A stretch of DNA of 64,000 nucleotides from Neisseria sp. (GTDB taxonomy: Bacteria; Pseudomonadota; Gammaproteobacteria; Burkholderiales; Neisseriaceae), in the NCBI RefSeq assembly GCF_030527965.1, contig NZ_JAUMZU010000014.1, positions 16,724 to 80,723 of the forward strand. The letters are read 5' to 3'. The notes under the pieces are model-generated. The model saw only the letters and a program-made list of their open reading frames with translations, had not been told where the DNA came from and made no database searches. How positions within the stretch are numbered: position 1 is the first letter of the stretch; the number at the start of each line of letters is the position of its first letter. A program made the translations under genes and the position numbers. Shown one piece after another: positions 43,674 to 52,279 of this stretch.

Positions 43674-44951
43674 ATGAGCCAACAAACCATTAAACGCCGC
43701 AAAACGCATCAAGTAAAGATTGACCATCTGACCGTGGGTTCCGATGCCCCGATTATCGTGCAATCTATGACCAACACGGATACCGCCGATGCGGAAGCGA
43801 CTGCCTTGCAGGTAAAAGAGCTTTCCGATGCAGGATCGGAAATGGTTCGGATAACGGTCAATAGCCCTGAAGCGGCTTCCAAAGTGGGCGAGATAAGACA
43901 GCGCCTAGACGACATGGGCTGTAATACTCCGCTGATCGGCGATTTCCATTTCAACGGCGAGCGTTTGCTGGCTGAATTTCCTGATTGTGCCAAAGCGTTG
44001 TCGAAATACCGGATTAACCCGGGTAATGTTGGCAAAGGCGCTAAAGGCGATGAAAAATTCGCTTATATGATTCGCACGGCCGCGGAATATGATAAAGCGG
44101 TGCGTATCGGCGTGAACTGGGGCTCGTTGGATCAGAGTTTGGCCAAGCGCATGATGGATGCGAATCTGGCCGCCGAGATACCCAAAACGCCTGATGAAGT
44201 GATGAAGGAAGCGTTGATTGTATCGGCTCTCGAATCGGCACAGAAAGCAGAGGGCCTAGGCCTGTCTGAAAATAAAATCATCCTTTCTTGTAAAGTGAGT
44301 TCGGTGCAGGATTTGATTCAGGTTTATCGGGATTTGGGCAGCCGTTGCCAATATCCGCTGCATCTGGGATTAACTGAAGCGGGTATGGGAAGCAAAGGCA
44401 TCGTTGCTTCGACTGCAGCCCTTTCCGTATTGTTGCAAGAAGGCATCGGCGATACCATCCGTATTTCTTTAACGCCGGAGCCCGGTAGTTCGCGTACGCA
44501 AGAAGTGGTGGTAGGGCAGGAAATTTTGCAAACTATGGGGCTGCGTTCTTTTACCCCTATGGTTACCGCATGCCCCGGTTGCGGGCGTACGACCAGTACG
44601 GTATTTCAGGAATTGGCACAAGACATCCAGCGTTATTTGCGCGAGCAGATGATCGTTTGGCGCTTTCAATATCCCGGAGTGGAAAATCTGAACGTGGCCG
44701 TGATGGGTTGTGTGGTTAACGGCCCCGGCGAGAGCAAGTTGGCCGATATCGGCATCAGTCTGCCGGGTACGGGTGAAACGCCGATTGCTCCGGTTTATGT
44801 TGACGGCGAGCGAAAAGTGACCTTGAAGGGCGACAATATGGCGATTGAATTCTTGGCGATTGTGAAAGAGTATGTGGAAGCCAATTACGGTGAAAACGGT
44901 AAAAAGCGCGGCATGACCAGCCGTGTGATTCCGATTCAGGCTGCTAAATAG
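43674..44951 (+). CDS. ispG: 4-hydroxy-3-methylbut-2-en-1-yl diphosphate synthase (flavodoxin)
   Basis: 425 residues. Penultimate enzyme of the MEP isoprenoid pathway. The iron-sulfur ligands lie in ACPGCGRT and [41 protein letters not shown] is the family start. The long form has the extra domain. A DUS lies within the coding region (about 44260, encoding part of GLSENK). It overlaps nothing and is followed by a DUS hairpin. Confidence 0.97.
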   Translation: MSQQTIKRRKTHQVKIDHLTVGSDAPIIVQSMTNTDTADAEATALQVKELSDAGSEMVRITVNSPEAASKVGEIRQRLDDMGCNTPLIGDFHFNGERLLAEFPDCAKALSKYRINPGNVGKGAKGDEKFAYMIRTAAEYDKAVRIGVNWGSLDQSLAKRMMDANLAAEIPKTPDEVMKEALIVSALESAQKAEGLGLSENKIILSCKVSSVQDLIQVYRDLGSRCQYPLHLGLTEAGMGSKGIVASTAALSVLLQEGIGDTIRISLTPEPGSSRTQEVVVGQEILQTMGLRSFTPMVTACPGCGRTTSTVFQELAQDIQRYLREQMIVWRFQYPGVENLNVAVMGCVVNGPGESKLADIGISLPGTGETPIAPVYVDGERKVTLKGDNMAIEFLAIVKEYVEANYGENGKKRGMTSRVIPIQAAK

Positions 44952-44965
44952 TTTGCGTGATACCA

Positions 44966-45005
44966 GCCTGTCTGAAAAATTCTGTCGCTGTTTTTTCAGA
45001 CAGGC
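44966..45005. terminator. DUS hairpin between ispG and hisS
   Basis: GCCTGTCTGAAAAA and its complement (14 bp) around an 11-base loop. Confidence 0.65.
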
Positions 45006-45035
45006 ATTGTTTGATTAGTAAGCAAAGAAATTAAA

Positions 45036-46331
45036 ATGGGCAACAAAATCCAAGCTGTAAAAGGTATGAACGATCTGCTGCCGGTAGAGCAGAAAGATTT
45101 TAAACTTACCGCTGCTTTCTGGCAGTCATTTGAAGAAACGGTCAGCCGCTGGGCCAAGCGCTTCGGGTATAACCAGATACGCACACCCGTGGTGGAGCAA
45201 ACGGGTTTGTTTGTCCGTTCCATTGGCGAAGAAACCGATGTGGTCGGCAAAGAAATGTATACGTTTGCCGATTCCAATGATTCGCTTAGCCTGAGCCTGC
45301 GTCCGGAAGGCACGGCATCTTGTTTGCGTGCAGTGGTTGAGCATAACCTTTTGTATAACGGCCCGCAGAAGCTTTGGTACATGGGGCCGATGTTTCGCCG
45401 CGAGCGGCCGCAAAAAGGGCGCTACCGCCAGTTTCATCAAGTAGGCGTGGAAGCGCTGGGTTTGGAAGGGCCTGATATTGATGCCGAAATCATTGCCATG
45501 TGTGCCGATTTATGGAATGAACTGGGCATCAGCCCATATCTGACGTTGGAATTGAATAATCTGGGCAACCGTGAAGAACGCTCAGTGCATCGTAAGGCCT
45601 TGGTGGATTATTTAAGCCGTTATGAAGCGCAACTGGATGAAGACAGTAAGCGCCGTTTGCACACCAATCCTTTGCGCGTATTAGACAGCAAAAATCCCGA
45701 CTTACAGGAAATTTGTAATGCCGCGCCGCGTCTGACAGACTATTTGGGCGAAGCATCTTCGGCGCACTACAATGGTTTGAAAACCATGCTAGACGGCCTA
45801 GGCATCGCCTATGTCGAAAATCCGCGCCTGGTTCGCGGTTTGGATTATTACAATCAAACTGTTTTTGAATGGACTACCGACAAACTCGGTGCTCAGGCAA
45901 CTGTTTGCGGCGGCGGTCGTTATGACGGGTTGATTGAGGAGTTGGGCGGTAAGCATGCGCCTTCCATCGGTTTTGCATTAGGCGTAGAGCGCTTGTTGCT
46001 GCTGGTGCACGAATACGGCTGTCTGAAAGCCCAGTCTGCGCCGGATGTGTACGCTATGCATCAAGGAGAGGGCGCGGCATTGAAGGCAATGCAATATGCT
46101 AATTTACTGCGCCGTAATGGGTTCGACGTATTGCAACATGCCGGTAACCAAAGCCTGAAAGCTCAAATGAAAAAAGCCGATGCCAGTCAGGCGCGTTTTG
46201 CATTGATTGTGGCGCAAAGCGAGCTGGAAACGGATACGGTAACCTTGAAAGACATGCAGGGCGGGTTAGGACAGCAAACTCTGAGCGCCGACCAATTATT
46301 GACAACATTACAACAATGGAAGAATGCATAA
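45036..46331 (+). CDS. hisS: Histidyl-tRNA synthetase
   Basis: 431 residues, class II. Motif 2 is [21 protein letters not shown], the histidine-binding loop [12 protein letters not shown], and motif 3 [10 protein letters not shown]. The C-terminal anticodon-binding domain follows. It sits in the conserved ispG-hisS-yfgM order. A DUS-like word lies at about 46018. Confidence 0.97.
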   Translation: MGNKIQAVKGMNDLLPVEQKDFKLTAAFWQSFEETVSRWAKRFGYNQIRTPVVEQTGLFVRSIGEETDVVGKEMYTFADSNDSLSLSLRPEGTASCLRAVVEHNLLYNGPQKLWYMGPMFRRERPQKGRYRQFHQVGVEALGLEGPDIDAEIIAMCADLWNELGISPYLTLELNNLGNREERSVHRKALVDYLSRYEAQLDEDSKRRLHTNPLRVLDSKNPDLQEICNAAPRLTDYLGEASSAHYNGLKTMLDGLGIAYVENPRLVRGLDYYNQTVFEWTTDKLGAQATVCGGGRYDGLIEELGGKHAPSIGFALGVERLLLLVHEYGCLKAQSAPDVYAMHQGEGAALKAMQYANLLRRNGFDVLQHAGNQSLKAQMKKADASQARFALIVAQSELETDTVTLKDMQGGLGQQTLSADQLLTTLQQWKNA

Positions 46332-46332
46332 T

Positions 46333-46962
46333 ATGGCAGCACACCTTGAAGAACAGCAGGAATTGGATAATTTCAAACATTTCTGGAAAGGCTGGGGCCG
46401 CTGGATTTTTGCTTTGTTGGTTGCCAGCAGTTTGGGCTATCTGGGGTGGGTGCTGTATCAAAACCATCAGGCAGGAAAAAACGAGGAAGCGGCGGAAATC
46501 CTATCCCAAATGGTGGTGAAAGCCGAAAGCAGTAAAGATCCTAAAGTGTTGAATGCTGATTTGCTGAATCTGCAACAACACTATCCGTCAACCATTGCTA
46601 CGGCCCAAGCCACTTTTATGGCTGCAGCATCCGAATTTGATAAAGGCAATTATGATGCTGCGGCCAAACATTTGAGTTGGGTTTTGAAAAATCAGAAAGC
46701 GCCTTTCGTACAGGCATTGGCAGTGCAGCGACTGGCCATTGTGCAATTGCAGCAGAAAAAGTTCGATGAGGCTCTAGCCACTTTAAACACCCCAGTCGAC
46801 GAGGCTTTCCAACCTGTGTTGCTGGAAACTAAAGGCGATGTGTTGGCGGCACAGGGCAAGAATAAGGAAGCGCTCGCTTCTTATGAAGAAGCGCTTGGTA
46901 AATTACCGAAAGAAGCGGCTTCCAACGAATTGCTCCAGTTGAAAATCGACCAGTTGAAATAG
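46333..46962 (+). CDS. YfgM-like inner-membrane TPR protein
   Basis: 209 residues. One transmembrane segment (WIFALLVASSLGYLGWVLY, about 25-43) follows a cytosolic N-terminus, and the periplasmic part has TPR-like repeats (YDAAAKHLSWVLKNQKAPFVQALAVQRLAIVQLQQ, FDEALATLNTPV). YfgM in E. coli helps periplasmic chaperone traffic and has an effect on RcsB regulation. Its start is a few bases after the hisS stop; the ATG three codons upstream would overlap hisS. Confidence 0.87.
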   Translation: MAAHLEEQQELDNFKHFWKGWGRWIFALLVASSLGYLGWVLYQNHQAGKNEEAAEILSQMVVKAESSKDPKVLNADLLNLQQHYPSTIATAQATFMAAASEFDKGNYDAAAKHLSWVLKNQKAPFVQALAVQRLAIVQLQQKKFDEALATLNTPVDEAFQPVLLETKGDVLAAQGKNKEALASYEEALGKLPKEAASNELLQLKIDQLK

Positions 46963-47050
46963 GTTTCTTTGCTTTTCTGAATAATGCCTGTCTGAAAAAC
47001 AACCGCTTTCAGGGCTCCTTAATCTAATATGAAATAACGGCTGCAAAAAC

Positions 47051-48511
47051 ATGAAATCCACCATAGCATTAGTCGGCCGGCCCAACGTCGGCAAATCCAC
47101 TTTGTTCAATCGTTTGACGCGCACCAAAGATGCGTTAGTTGCCGATTTGCCGGGTCTTACCCGAGACCGCCATTACGGCCACGGTAAAGTGGGCAGCAAG
47201 CCTTATCTGGTTATCGATACCGGCGGTTTCGAACCGGTGGTTGACAGCGGCATTCTGCATGAAATGGCCAGGCATACCTTGCAGGCGATAGATGAAGCGG
47301 ATGCGGTGATTTTTTTGGTGGACGGCCGTACCGGCTTGACTCCGCAAGACAAAATCATCGCCGACCGATTGCGACAAAGCCCAAGGCCTGTTTTTTTAGC
47401 GGTAAACAAAGGTGAAGGCGCCAACCGAAATGTATTGGCTGCGGAATTTTACGAATTGGCTTTAGGCGAGCCTTATGTGGTTTCAGGCGCGCATGGCGAC
47501 GGTGTGTATGATTTGGTTGAAGACGTGTTGGCGCAATTCCCCGAAGCAGAAGAAGCATCGGAAACTGCCAAGCATCCTGTTTTTTCCGTTATCGGCAGGC
47601 CGAATGTGGGCAAATCTACTTTGGTAAATGCCATTCTGGGCGAAGAACGTGTGATTGCCTTTGATATGGCAGGAACCACGCGGGATAGTATACATATTGA
47701 TTTCGAACGTGAAGGCAAACCGTTTACCATCATTGATACTGCCGGCGTAAGGCGGCGCGGCAAAGTGGAAGAGGCTGTGGAAAAATTTTCCGTTATCAAA
47801 GCCATGCAAGCAGTGGAGGCCTCCAATGTTGCCGTGTTGGTGCTGGATGCGCAGCAGGATATCGCCGATCAGGATGCGACGATTGCCGGCTTTGCTTTAG
47901 AGGCAGGCAGGGCATTGGTTGTTGCTGTGAATAAATGGGACGATATTGACGAGGAGCGCAAAGCACAGGTCAAACGGGATATCGCCCGTAAGCTGTATTT
48001 TCTGGATTTCGCGCAATTCCATTATATTTCAGCCTTGAAAGAGCGGGGCATAGACGGTTTGTTTGCTAGTATTCAAGCTGCTTATGATGCCGCCATGGTT
48101 AAAATGCCGACGCCGAAAATTACCCGTGTATTGCAAAGCGCGGTCGAACGCCAAGCTCCGCCGCGAGCCGGTTTGGTTCGACCGAAGATGCGTTATGCCC
48201 ACCAAGGCGGGGTAAACCCGCCGGTAATTGTGATACACGGCAATGCGTTGCAGCACATACCAGAGGCTTATACGCGTTATTTGACTCAAACCTTCAGAAA
48301 GGCATTTCATTTGCGGGGAACGCCGTTACGCATCCAATATAATGTGTCGGATAATCCTTATGAAAATGCTGACGAAAAGCCGAAAAACAAATCATTGCGT
48401 CGCGTGCAATTAAGCAATCGGATTGAGAAACGGGAAGGGCGGAAAGAAGAAAAATCCCGTTTGAAGAAAAAACGCCCGGTGAGTATTAAGAAACTGAAAA
48501 GTGGTCATTAA
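47051..48511 (+). CDS. der: Ribosome-assembly GTPase Der (EngA)
   Basis: 486 residues. Two G domains in tandem, each with a P-loop GRPNVGKST (residues 9-17 and about 182-190). The KH-like C-terminal domain contains [10 protein letters not shown] basic tail ([18 protein letters not shown]) follows. It matures the 50S subunit. Between yfgM and der other proteobacteria carry bamB; here only 88 bases and a DUS lie between. Confidence 0.97.
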   Translation: MKSTIALVGRPNVGKSTLFNRLTRTKDALVADLPGLTRDRHYGHGKVGSKPYLVIDTGGFEPVVDSGILHEMARHTLQAIDEADAVIFLVDGRTGLTPQDKIIADRLRQSPRPVFLAVNKGEGANRNVLAAEFYELALGEPYVVSGAHGDGVYDLVEDVLAQFPEAEEASETAKHPVFSVIGRPNVGKSTLVNAILGEERVIAFDMAGTTRDSIHIDFEREGKPFTIIDTAGVRRRGKVEEAVEKFSVIKAMQAVEASNVAVLVLDAQQDIADQDATIAGFALEAGRALVVAVNKWDDIDEERKAQVKRDIARKLYFLDFAQFHYISALKERGIDGLFASIQAAYDAAMVKMPTPKITRVLQSAVERQAPPRAGLVRPKMRYAHQGGVNPPVIVIHGNALQHIPEAYTRYLTQTFRKAFHLRGTPLRIQYNVSDNPYENADEKPKNKSLRRVQLSNRIEKREGRKEEKSRLKKKRPVSIKKLKSGH

Positions 48512-48622
48512 AGTTTTAATATAAGATTAATCGTTTGTTTGGAAAGAAAATTTATTCGGTGGTTTGATTTTCAAAATAAATCACTACCGATGCAACGTTT
48601 GCACATTCTTACCGAAATAAGG

Positions 48623-48652
48623 TTGGTAAAAGTGGGCATTCGGGGCTACAAT
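48623..48652 (+). promoter_or_regulatory. Promoter for hfq
   Basis: TTGGTA (48623-48628) and TACAAT (48647-48652) with an 18-base spacer, 55 bases before the start codon. Confidence 0.55.
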
Positions 48653-48706
48653 CCGAGCGTAGTTTCAATTATTACAATCAAAAATCATAAAAATGGAGTA
48701 TTAAAT

Positions 48707-48994
48707 ATGACAGCTAAAGGACAAATGTTACAAGATCCTTTCTTGAATGCACTGCGTAAAGAACATGTGCCGGTATCCATTTACTTGGTAAACGGTATTA
48801 AATTACAAGGTCAGGTTGAATCATTTGATCAATATGTTGTGTTGTTGAGAAACACCTCTGTTACTCAGATGGTGTATAAGCATGCAATTTCTACTATTGT
48901 TCCTGCCCGTGCCGTTAGCCTGCAGCATGAATATAAGCAGCAAGCTGCACAGCCTCAAGCTGGTGCTTCAACGGATTCCTCTTCTGCCGAGTAA
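48707..48994 (+). CDS. hfq: RNA chaperone Hfq
   Basis: 95 residues. Sm-like hexamer that pairs small RNAs with mRNAs. [27 protein letters not shown] is Sm1 and [15 protein letters not shown] is Sm2 with the YKHA signature. A short Ala/Gln/Ser-rich tail follows. The start at ATG 48707 follows GGAG; the upstream frame is not conserved. Strong terminator downstream. Confidence 0.97.
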   Translation: MTAKGQMLQDPFLNALRKEHVPVSIYLVNGIKLQGQVESFDQYVVLLRNTSVTQMVYKHAISTIVPARAVSLQHEYKQQAAQPQAGASTDSSSAE

Positions 48995-49003
48995 ATTGGG
49001 AAG

Positions 49004-49044
49004 CCGATAAAAAATCGTGTTTAAAAAACACGATTTTTTATCGG
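49004..49044. terminator. Rho-independent terminator of hfq
   Basis: A perfect 19-bp stem built on CCGATAAAAAATCGTG with an AAA loop. It lacks a DUS, unlike most others here. Confidence 0.85.
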
Positions 49045-49055
49045 ATAATGGTAAG

Positions 49056-49089
49056 AAAAGCCTGTCTGAAAACTTTCAGACAGGCTTTT
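49056..49089. terminator. DUS hairpin between hfq and pilU
   Basis: AAAAGCCTGTCTGAA and its complement (15 bp) around AACT; serves the leftward pilU gene. Confidence 0.8.
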
Positions 49090-49109
49090 AAGCGTAGTGC
49101 GGCTAATAA

Positions 49110-50249
49110 TCAATTTAAGATTTCCAAATCGACGCCCTGATTTCGACCGCGACGGCTGCGCAACTGAATATCTAAGCGCAAGTCGTTGGCGGAGTCGGCA
49201 TTCTTAATAGCTTCTTGAAAGCTGATGGAACCTTGCTCATATAGATTGTATAAGGCTTGGTCGAAAGTTTGCATGCCGATATCAGTAGATTTTTTCATAA
49301 TTTCTTTGATGCCGTGAATTTCTCCGCGGTGGATTAAGTCGGTAATCAAAGGTGAATTAAGCAATATTTCTACTGCGGCAATGCGGCCTTTGCCATGTTC
49401 AAGCGGAATCAGGCGTTGGGAAATGAAGGCTTGTAAGTTTAATGACAGGTCGGTCAGTAATTGATTGTGGCGCTCTTCCGGGAAGAAATTGATAATGCGG
49501 TCGAGTGCTTGGTTGGAGCTGTTGGCATGCAGAGTAGCCATGCACAAATGACCGGTTTCGGCAAAGGCCATGGCATATTCCATGGTTTCTCTGTCGCGTA
49601 TCTCGCCAATCAAAATCACATCGGGGGCTTGGCGCAAAGTGTTTTTGAGCGCGGCAAACCAGTTTTCGGTATCTACGCCAACTTCGCGCTGGGTTATGAT
49701 GCAGTTTTTATGCGGATGCACAAATTCAATGGGGTCTTCGATTGTAATAATATGGTCGTTACCATGCTGATTGCGGTAATCAATCATGGCAGCCAGCGAA
49801 GTGGATTTTCCGGAACCGGTTCCGCCAACAAAGATAACCAATCCGCGTTTGCGCATCACGACTTTTTGCAATACGGGCGGTAAGTTCAGCTGTTCGAAAG
49901 AAGGGATTTCGCTGCTAATCATACGGAACACCAAGGCGGTAGCTCCGCGCTGTACCATGGCATTAACACGGAAGCGGGCTGCTCCCGGTAATTGGATGGC
50001 GAAATTACATTCGTTGGTGTTGGTGAATTCTTCGAGTTGCTTTGCGTTCATTATCGACGCGGCGATTTCTATACAACGCTCGGCAGTTAGAGGTGTGTCG
50101 TTTAGACGAGTGATTTTCCCGTCCAGTTTGACGGCAGGAGGGAAGCCGGTGGTAATGAATAAATCGGATGCTTTATACTGAACCATATGGCGCAGCCATT
50201 GAAACAGTTCGTCTTTCGTGTCGATAGATTCGTGTAATGTGTTATCCAT
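49110..50249 (-). CDS. pilU: Type IV pilus retraction ATPase paralog PilU
   Basis: 379 residues. Walker A VGGTGSGKST (about 142-150), Asp box LIGEIRDRETMEYAMAFAETGHL and His box LHANSSNQALDRIINFFP, all of the PilT class. The C-terminus (ADSANDLRLDIQLRSRRG) and N-terminus are of the PilU type rather than PilT. PilU acts with PilT to power retraction. No pilT lies nearby. A candidate extended -10 promoter is 125 bases upstream. Confidence 0.88.
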   Translation of the reverse strand: MDNTLHESIDTKDELFQWLRHMVQYKASDLFITTGFPPAVKLDGKITRLNDTPLTAERCIEIAASIMNAKQLEEFTNTNECNFAIQLPGAARFRVNAMVQRGATALVFRMISSEIPSFEQLNLPPVLQKVVMRKRGLVIFVGGTGSGKSTSLAAMIDYRNQHGNDHIITIEDPIEFVHPHKNCIITQREVGVDTENWFAALKNTLRQAPDVILIGEIRDRETMEYAMAFAETGHLCMATLHANSSNQALDRIINFFPEERHNQLLTDLSLNLQAFISQRLIPLEHGKGRIAAVEILLNSPLITDLIHRGEIHGIKEIMKKSTDIGMQTFDQALYNLYEQGSISFQEAIKNADSANDLRLDIQLRSRRGRNQGVDLEILN

Positions 50250-50616
50250 AAACTTGTGCCTTTGGGATTTTGCTTTGACCGGTTGAAAATGATATAGCGT
50301 TGATAATTATTAAAAAATATTATCTTGCCTGTCATTTTTTGAAATGGATGTGGCGGCAGGAGCCAATTTGTGTAATTATAGCAGACCGCATGTAACGTCG
50401 GATTTAAGTTCTACTGTTTTTAAAGGTTTTACATCAAATGACCGTAATGGGTATTCAAAAAAATGTCAGTGTTCGGCGCCGCGATTTCGGCTGTGCCTGT
50501 TTGGAAACATTTTCTTTTGATTTGACTTGTGTTGGCCGAATAAGTTCGGATTCGATTGCGACAAAGAGGGAGTTGTATTTGTTGGGTAAAAGACACGGGG
50601 GATCAGGATGGTCGGC
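50250..50616. other. 367-base region between divergent pilU and mtnN
   Basis: Contains the pilU leader and promoter on the left and an AT-rich stretch on the right, with no convincing gene. A 60-codon frame (50438-50620) looks like chance: it runs into the mtnN start and has no ribosome-binding site. Confidence 0.55.
50375..50383 (-). promoter_or_regulatory. Extended -10 promoter for pilU
   Basis: On the minus strand TGCTATAAT, a perfect extended -10, lies about 125 bases upstream of pilU. No good -35 is visible. Confidence 0.5.
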
Positions 50617-51318
50617 ATGAAAGCGAACACAATAGCAATTATCGGAGCGATGGAGCAAGAAATCGAGCTTTTAAAAAACTTGATGCACCATCCTAAAGAA
50701 GAAAAAATCGGCCATTTCACTTTTTTTTGCGGCAGGCTTTTCAATAAAGAGGTTATCCTTTCGCTTAGCGGTATTGGTAAAGTCAATGCGGCAATTGCAA
50801 CAACTTTGGCTATTGATCGTTTCAAACCGGATTGCGTGATTAATACTGGCAGTGCAGGCGGTTTGGGAGAAGCGTTGCAAGTTGGTGATGTTGTAGTGGG
50901 AACTTTGATTGCGCACCATGATGTGGATGCGACGGCATTCGGATATAAAATCGGCCAAGTGCCTAAATTACGGCCGGCGTTTGAGAGCCATGCTGATTTG
51001 GTTAAGGCGGCGGGTAAGGCGGCGAGAGCCTTTACTGGTGCCCGTATTCATAAGGGTTTGATTGTTAGTGGCGATCAGTTTGTCCATACGCCCGAGCAGG
51101 TGGCACAGATTCGCAAGAATTTTTTCGGCGTGCAGGTAGTAGAGATGGAAGCGGCGGCGATTGCACAAACGTGTGAGCAATTTGATGTGCCTTTTGTGAT
51201 TGTCAGAGCCGTATCCGATTTGGCTGATGAAAAAGCCAGCATGAGTTTTGAAGAGTTTCTGGAAACGGCAGCGGTGAATTCTGCAAAAATGGTTAATTCG
51301 ATTATTGTGAGTTTATAG
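50617..51318 (+). CDS. mtnN: 5'-methylthioadenosine/S-adenosylhomocysteine nucleosidase
   Basis: 233 residues. Removes adenine from MTA and SAH. IIGAMEQEIELL at the start, NTGSAGGLGEALQVGDVVVGT and VVEMEAAAIAQTC in the middle, and RAVSDLADEKASMSFEEFL near the end are all diagnostic; Asp in SDLAD is the catalytic acid. The ATG at 50617 matches the family N-terminus; the ATG at 50608 would add three residues. Confidence 0.95.
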   Translation: MKANTIAIIGAMEQEIELLKNLMHHPKEEKIGHFTFFCGRLFNKEVILSLSGIGKVNAAIATTLAIDRFKPDCVINTGSAGGLGEALQVGDVVVGTLIAHHDVDATAFGYKIGQVPKLRPAFESHADLVKAAGKAARAFTGARIHKGLIVSGDQFVHTPEQVAQIRKNFFGVQVVEMEAAAIAQTCEQFDVPFVIVRAVSDLADEKASMSFEEFLETAAVNSAKMVNSIIVSL

Positions 51319-51409
51319 CATTTCAATACGCTAAAATCAGTTTTCAGACAGGCATTGTAAAAAATATATGAACCGTTGCATGGCAGCGGTTTTGTTACGT
51401 GAGACGGTT

Positions 51410-51736
51410 ATGATTCGACCTTGGTTAAAGCCGGCCTGGATAGGAGTGTGGTTTGCTGCGGTTTATTTTTTCGGTAATGGCATTGTGTTTTATCTTAGTG
51501 ACAATCGTTTGGCCGCACCGTTCAGTTATATTACGGCGTGGCCGTTTTCGATGGTTTCTTCCGCTTATATCGACAGTTACGGGCGTTTTTTGCTCATGAA
51601 TGCAGTATGTTGGTATGGGGTAGGGCATTGTTTGTACAATTTTTGCCGGATTTTTCATCAAGGCGTGCCCAGTGTGGCTGTGAGGTTTATGTTTGGCTAT
51701 ACGGTTATATTGGCTATGGTATTCGGTTGGTGGTGA
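51410..51736 (+). CDS. Hypothetical membrane protein
   Basis: 108 residues from MIRPWLKPAW (an upstream ATG at 51368 would give 122). Three hydrophobic stretches (about 9-28, 35-55 and 85-105) with aromatic residues and few charges. I recognise no family. It lies between mtnN and the tRNA cluster and ends close to a DUS. Confidence 0.55.
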   Translation: MIRPWLKPAWIGVWFAAVYFFGNGIVFYLSDNRLAAPFSYITAWPFSMVSSAYIDSYGRFLLMNAVCWYGVGHCLYNFCRIFHQGVPSVAVRFMFGYTVILAMVFGWW

Positions 51737-51788
51737 TTTTTCAGACAGGCATGGTGCTTGTCTGAATGTTTAATATGGCTTTGATAAT

Positions 51789-51821
51789 AAAAAAGCTGAT
51801 GAATTGTTCATCAGCTTTTTT
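51789..51821. terminator. Terminator after the first tRNA pair
   Basis: AAAAAAGCTGATGAA pairs with its complement (15 bp) around TTG. T-rich on both sides; it terminates the leftward tRNA transcript. Confidence 0.85.
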
Positions 51822-51829
51822 ATATGGAT

Positions 51830-51906
51830 TGGCGGAGTGGACGGGGCTCGAACCCGCGACCCCCGGCGTGACAGGCCGGTATTCTGACCAACTGAACTAC
51901 CACTCC
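51830..51906 (-). tRNA. tRNA-Asp (GTC), copy 1
   Basis: A 77-base cloverleaf on the minus strand. Acceptor GGAGTGG pairs with CCACTCC, the anticodon loop gives CTGTCAC (anticodon GTC), and GGTTCGAGCC is the T arm. CCA is encoded. Confidence 0.95.
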
Positions 51907-51918
51907 GCGCAAGAAACT

Positions 51919-51994
51919 TGGTGGGTGATGACGGAGTCGAACCGCCGACATTCTGCTTGTAAGGCAGACGCTCTACCAACTGAGCTAATCACCC
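51919..51994 (-). tRNA. tRNA-Val (TAC), copy 1
   Basis: A 76-base cloverleaf. Acceptor GGGTGAT pairs with ATCACCC, the anticodon loop reads CTTACAA (anticodon TAC), and CCA is encoded. It lies 12 bases upstream (in transcription) of the tRNA-Asp. Confidence 0.95.
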
Positions 51995-52005
51995 TAGTGA
52001 TAAAT

Positions 52006-52038
52006 AATTAAAAAGCGCTGTGAAAACGCTTTTTAATT
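52006..52038. terminator. Hairpin between the two tRNA pairs
   Basis: AATTAAAAAGCG pairs with CGCTTTTTAATT (12 bp) around a nine-base loop. It should end transcription of the upstream (right-hand) pair, leaving the left-hand pair without an obvious promoter. Confidence 0.75.
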
Positions 52039-52047
52039 TTAATGGAT

Positions 52048-52124
52048 TGGCGGAGTGGACGGGGCTCGAACCCGCGACCCCCGGCGTGACAGGCCGGTAT
52101 TCTGACCAACTGAACTACCACTCC
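52048..52124 (-). tRNA. tRNA-Asp (GTC), copy 2
   Basis: Identical to copy 1 over all 77 bases, including CCA. Confidence 0.95.
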
Positions 52125-52136
52125 GCGCAAGAAACT

Positions 52137-52212
52137 TGGTGGGTGATGACGGAGTCGAACCGCCGACATTCTGCTTGTAAGGCAGACGCTCTACCAACTG
52201 AGCTAATCACCC
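52137..52212 (-). tRNA. tRNA-Val (TAC), copy 2
   Basis: Identical to copy 1 over all 76 bases. It is promoter-proximal, so it is the first gene transcribed. Confidence 0.95.
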
Positions 52213-52233
52213 GTGCGTTACTGCGAAAACGTG

Positions 52234-52262
52234 ATTAAATCAAATTCCGACAATCTGCGCAA
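52234..52262 (-). promoter_or_regulatory. Promoter for the tRNA pairs
   Basis: On the minus strand TTGCGC, a 17-base spacer, then TTTAAT, the last preceded by TGA as in an extended -10. Its start point would be about 15 bases before tRNA-Val copy 2. Confidence 0.6.
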
Positions 52263-52279
52263 GCGCTTTGTGGTCGAAA

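Larger units (their letters stand above)
51824..52212. repeat. Tandem 171-base identical duplication of the tRNA-Val/tRNA-Asp pair
   Basis: Bases 51824-51994 and 52042-52212 are identical as read, offset by 218 bases. The unit covers both tRNA genes and their spacer; the 47 bases between units hold a terminator hairpin. Confidence 0.9.

Noticed and set aside
50438..50620. A 60-codon ORF upstream of mtnN
   Set aside because: No ribosome-binding site, and its end overlaps the mtnN start.
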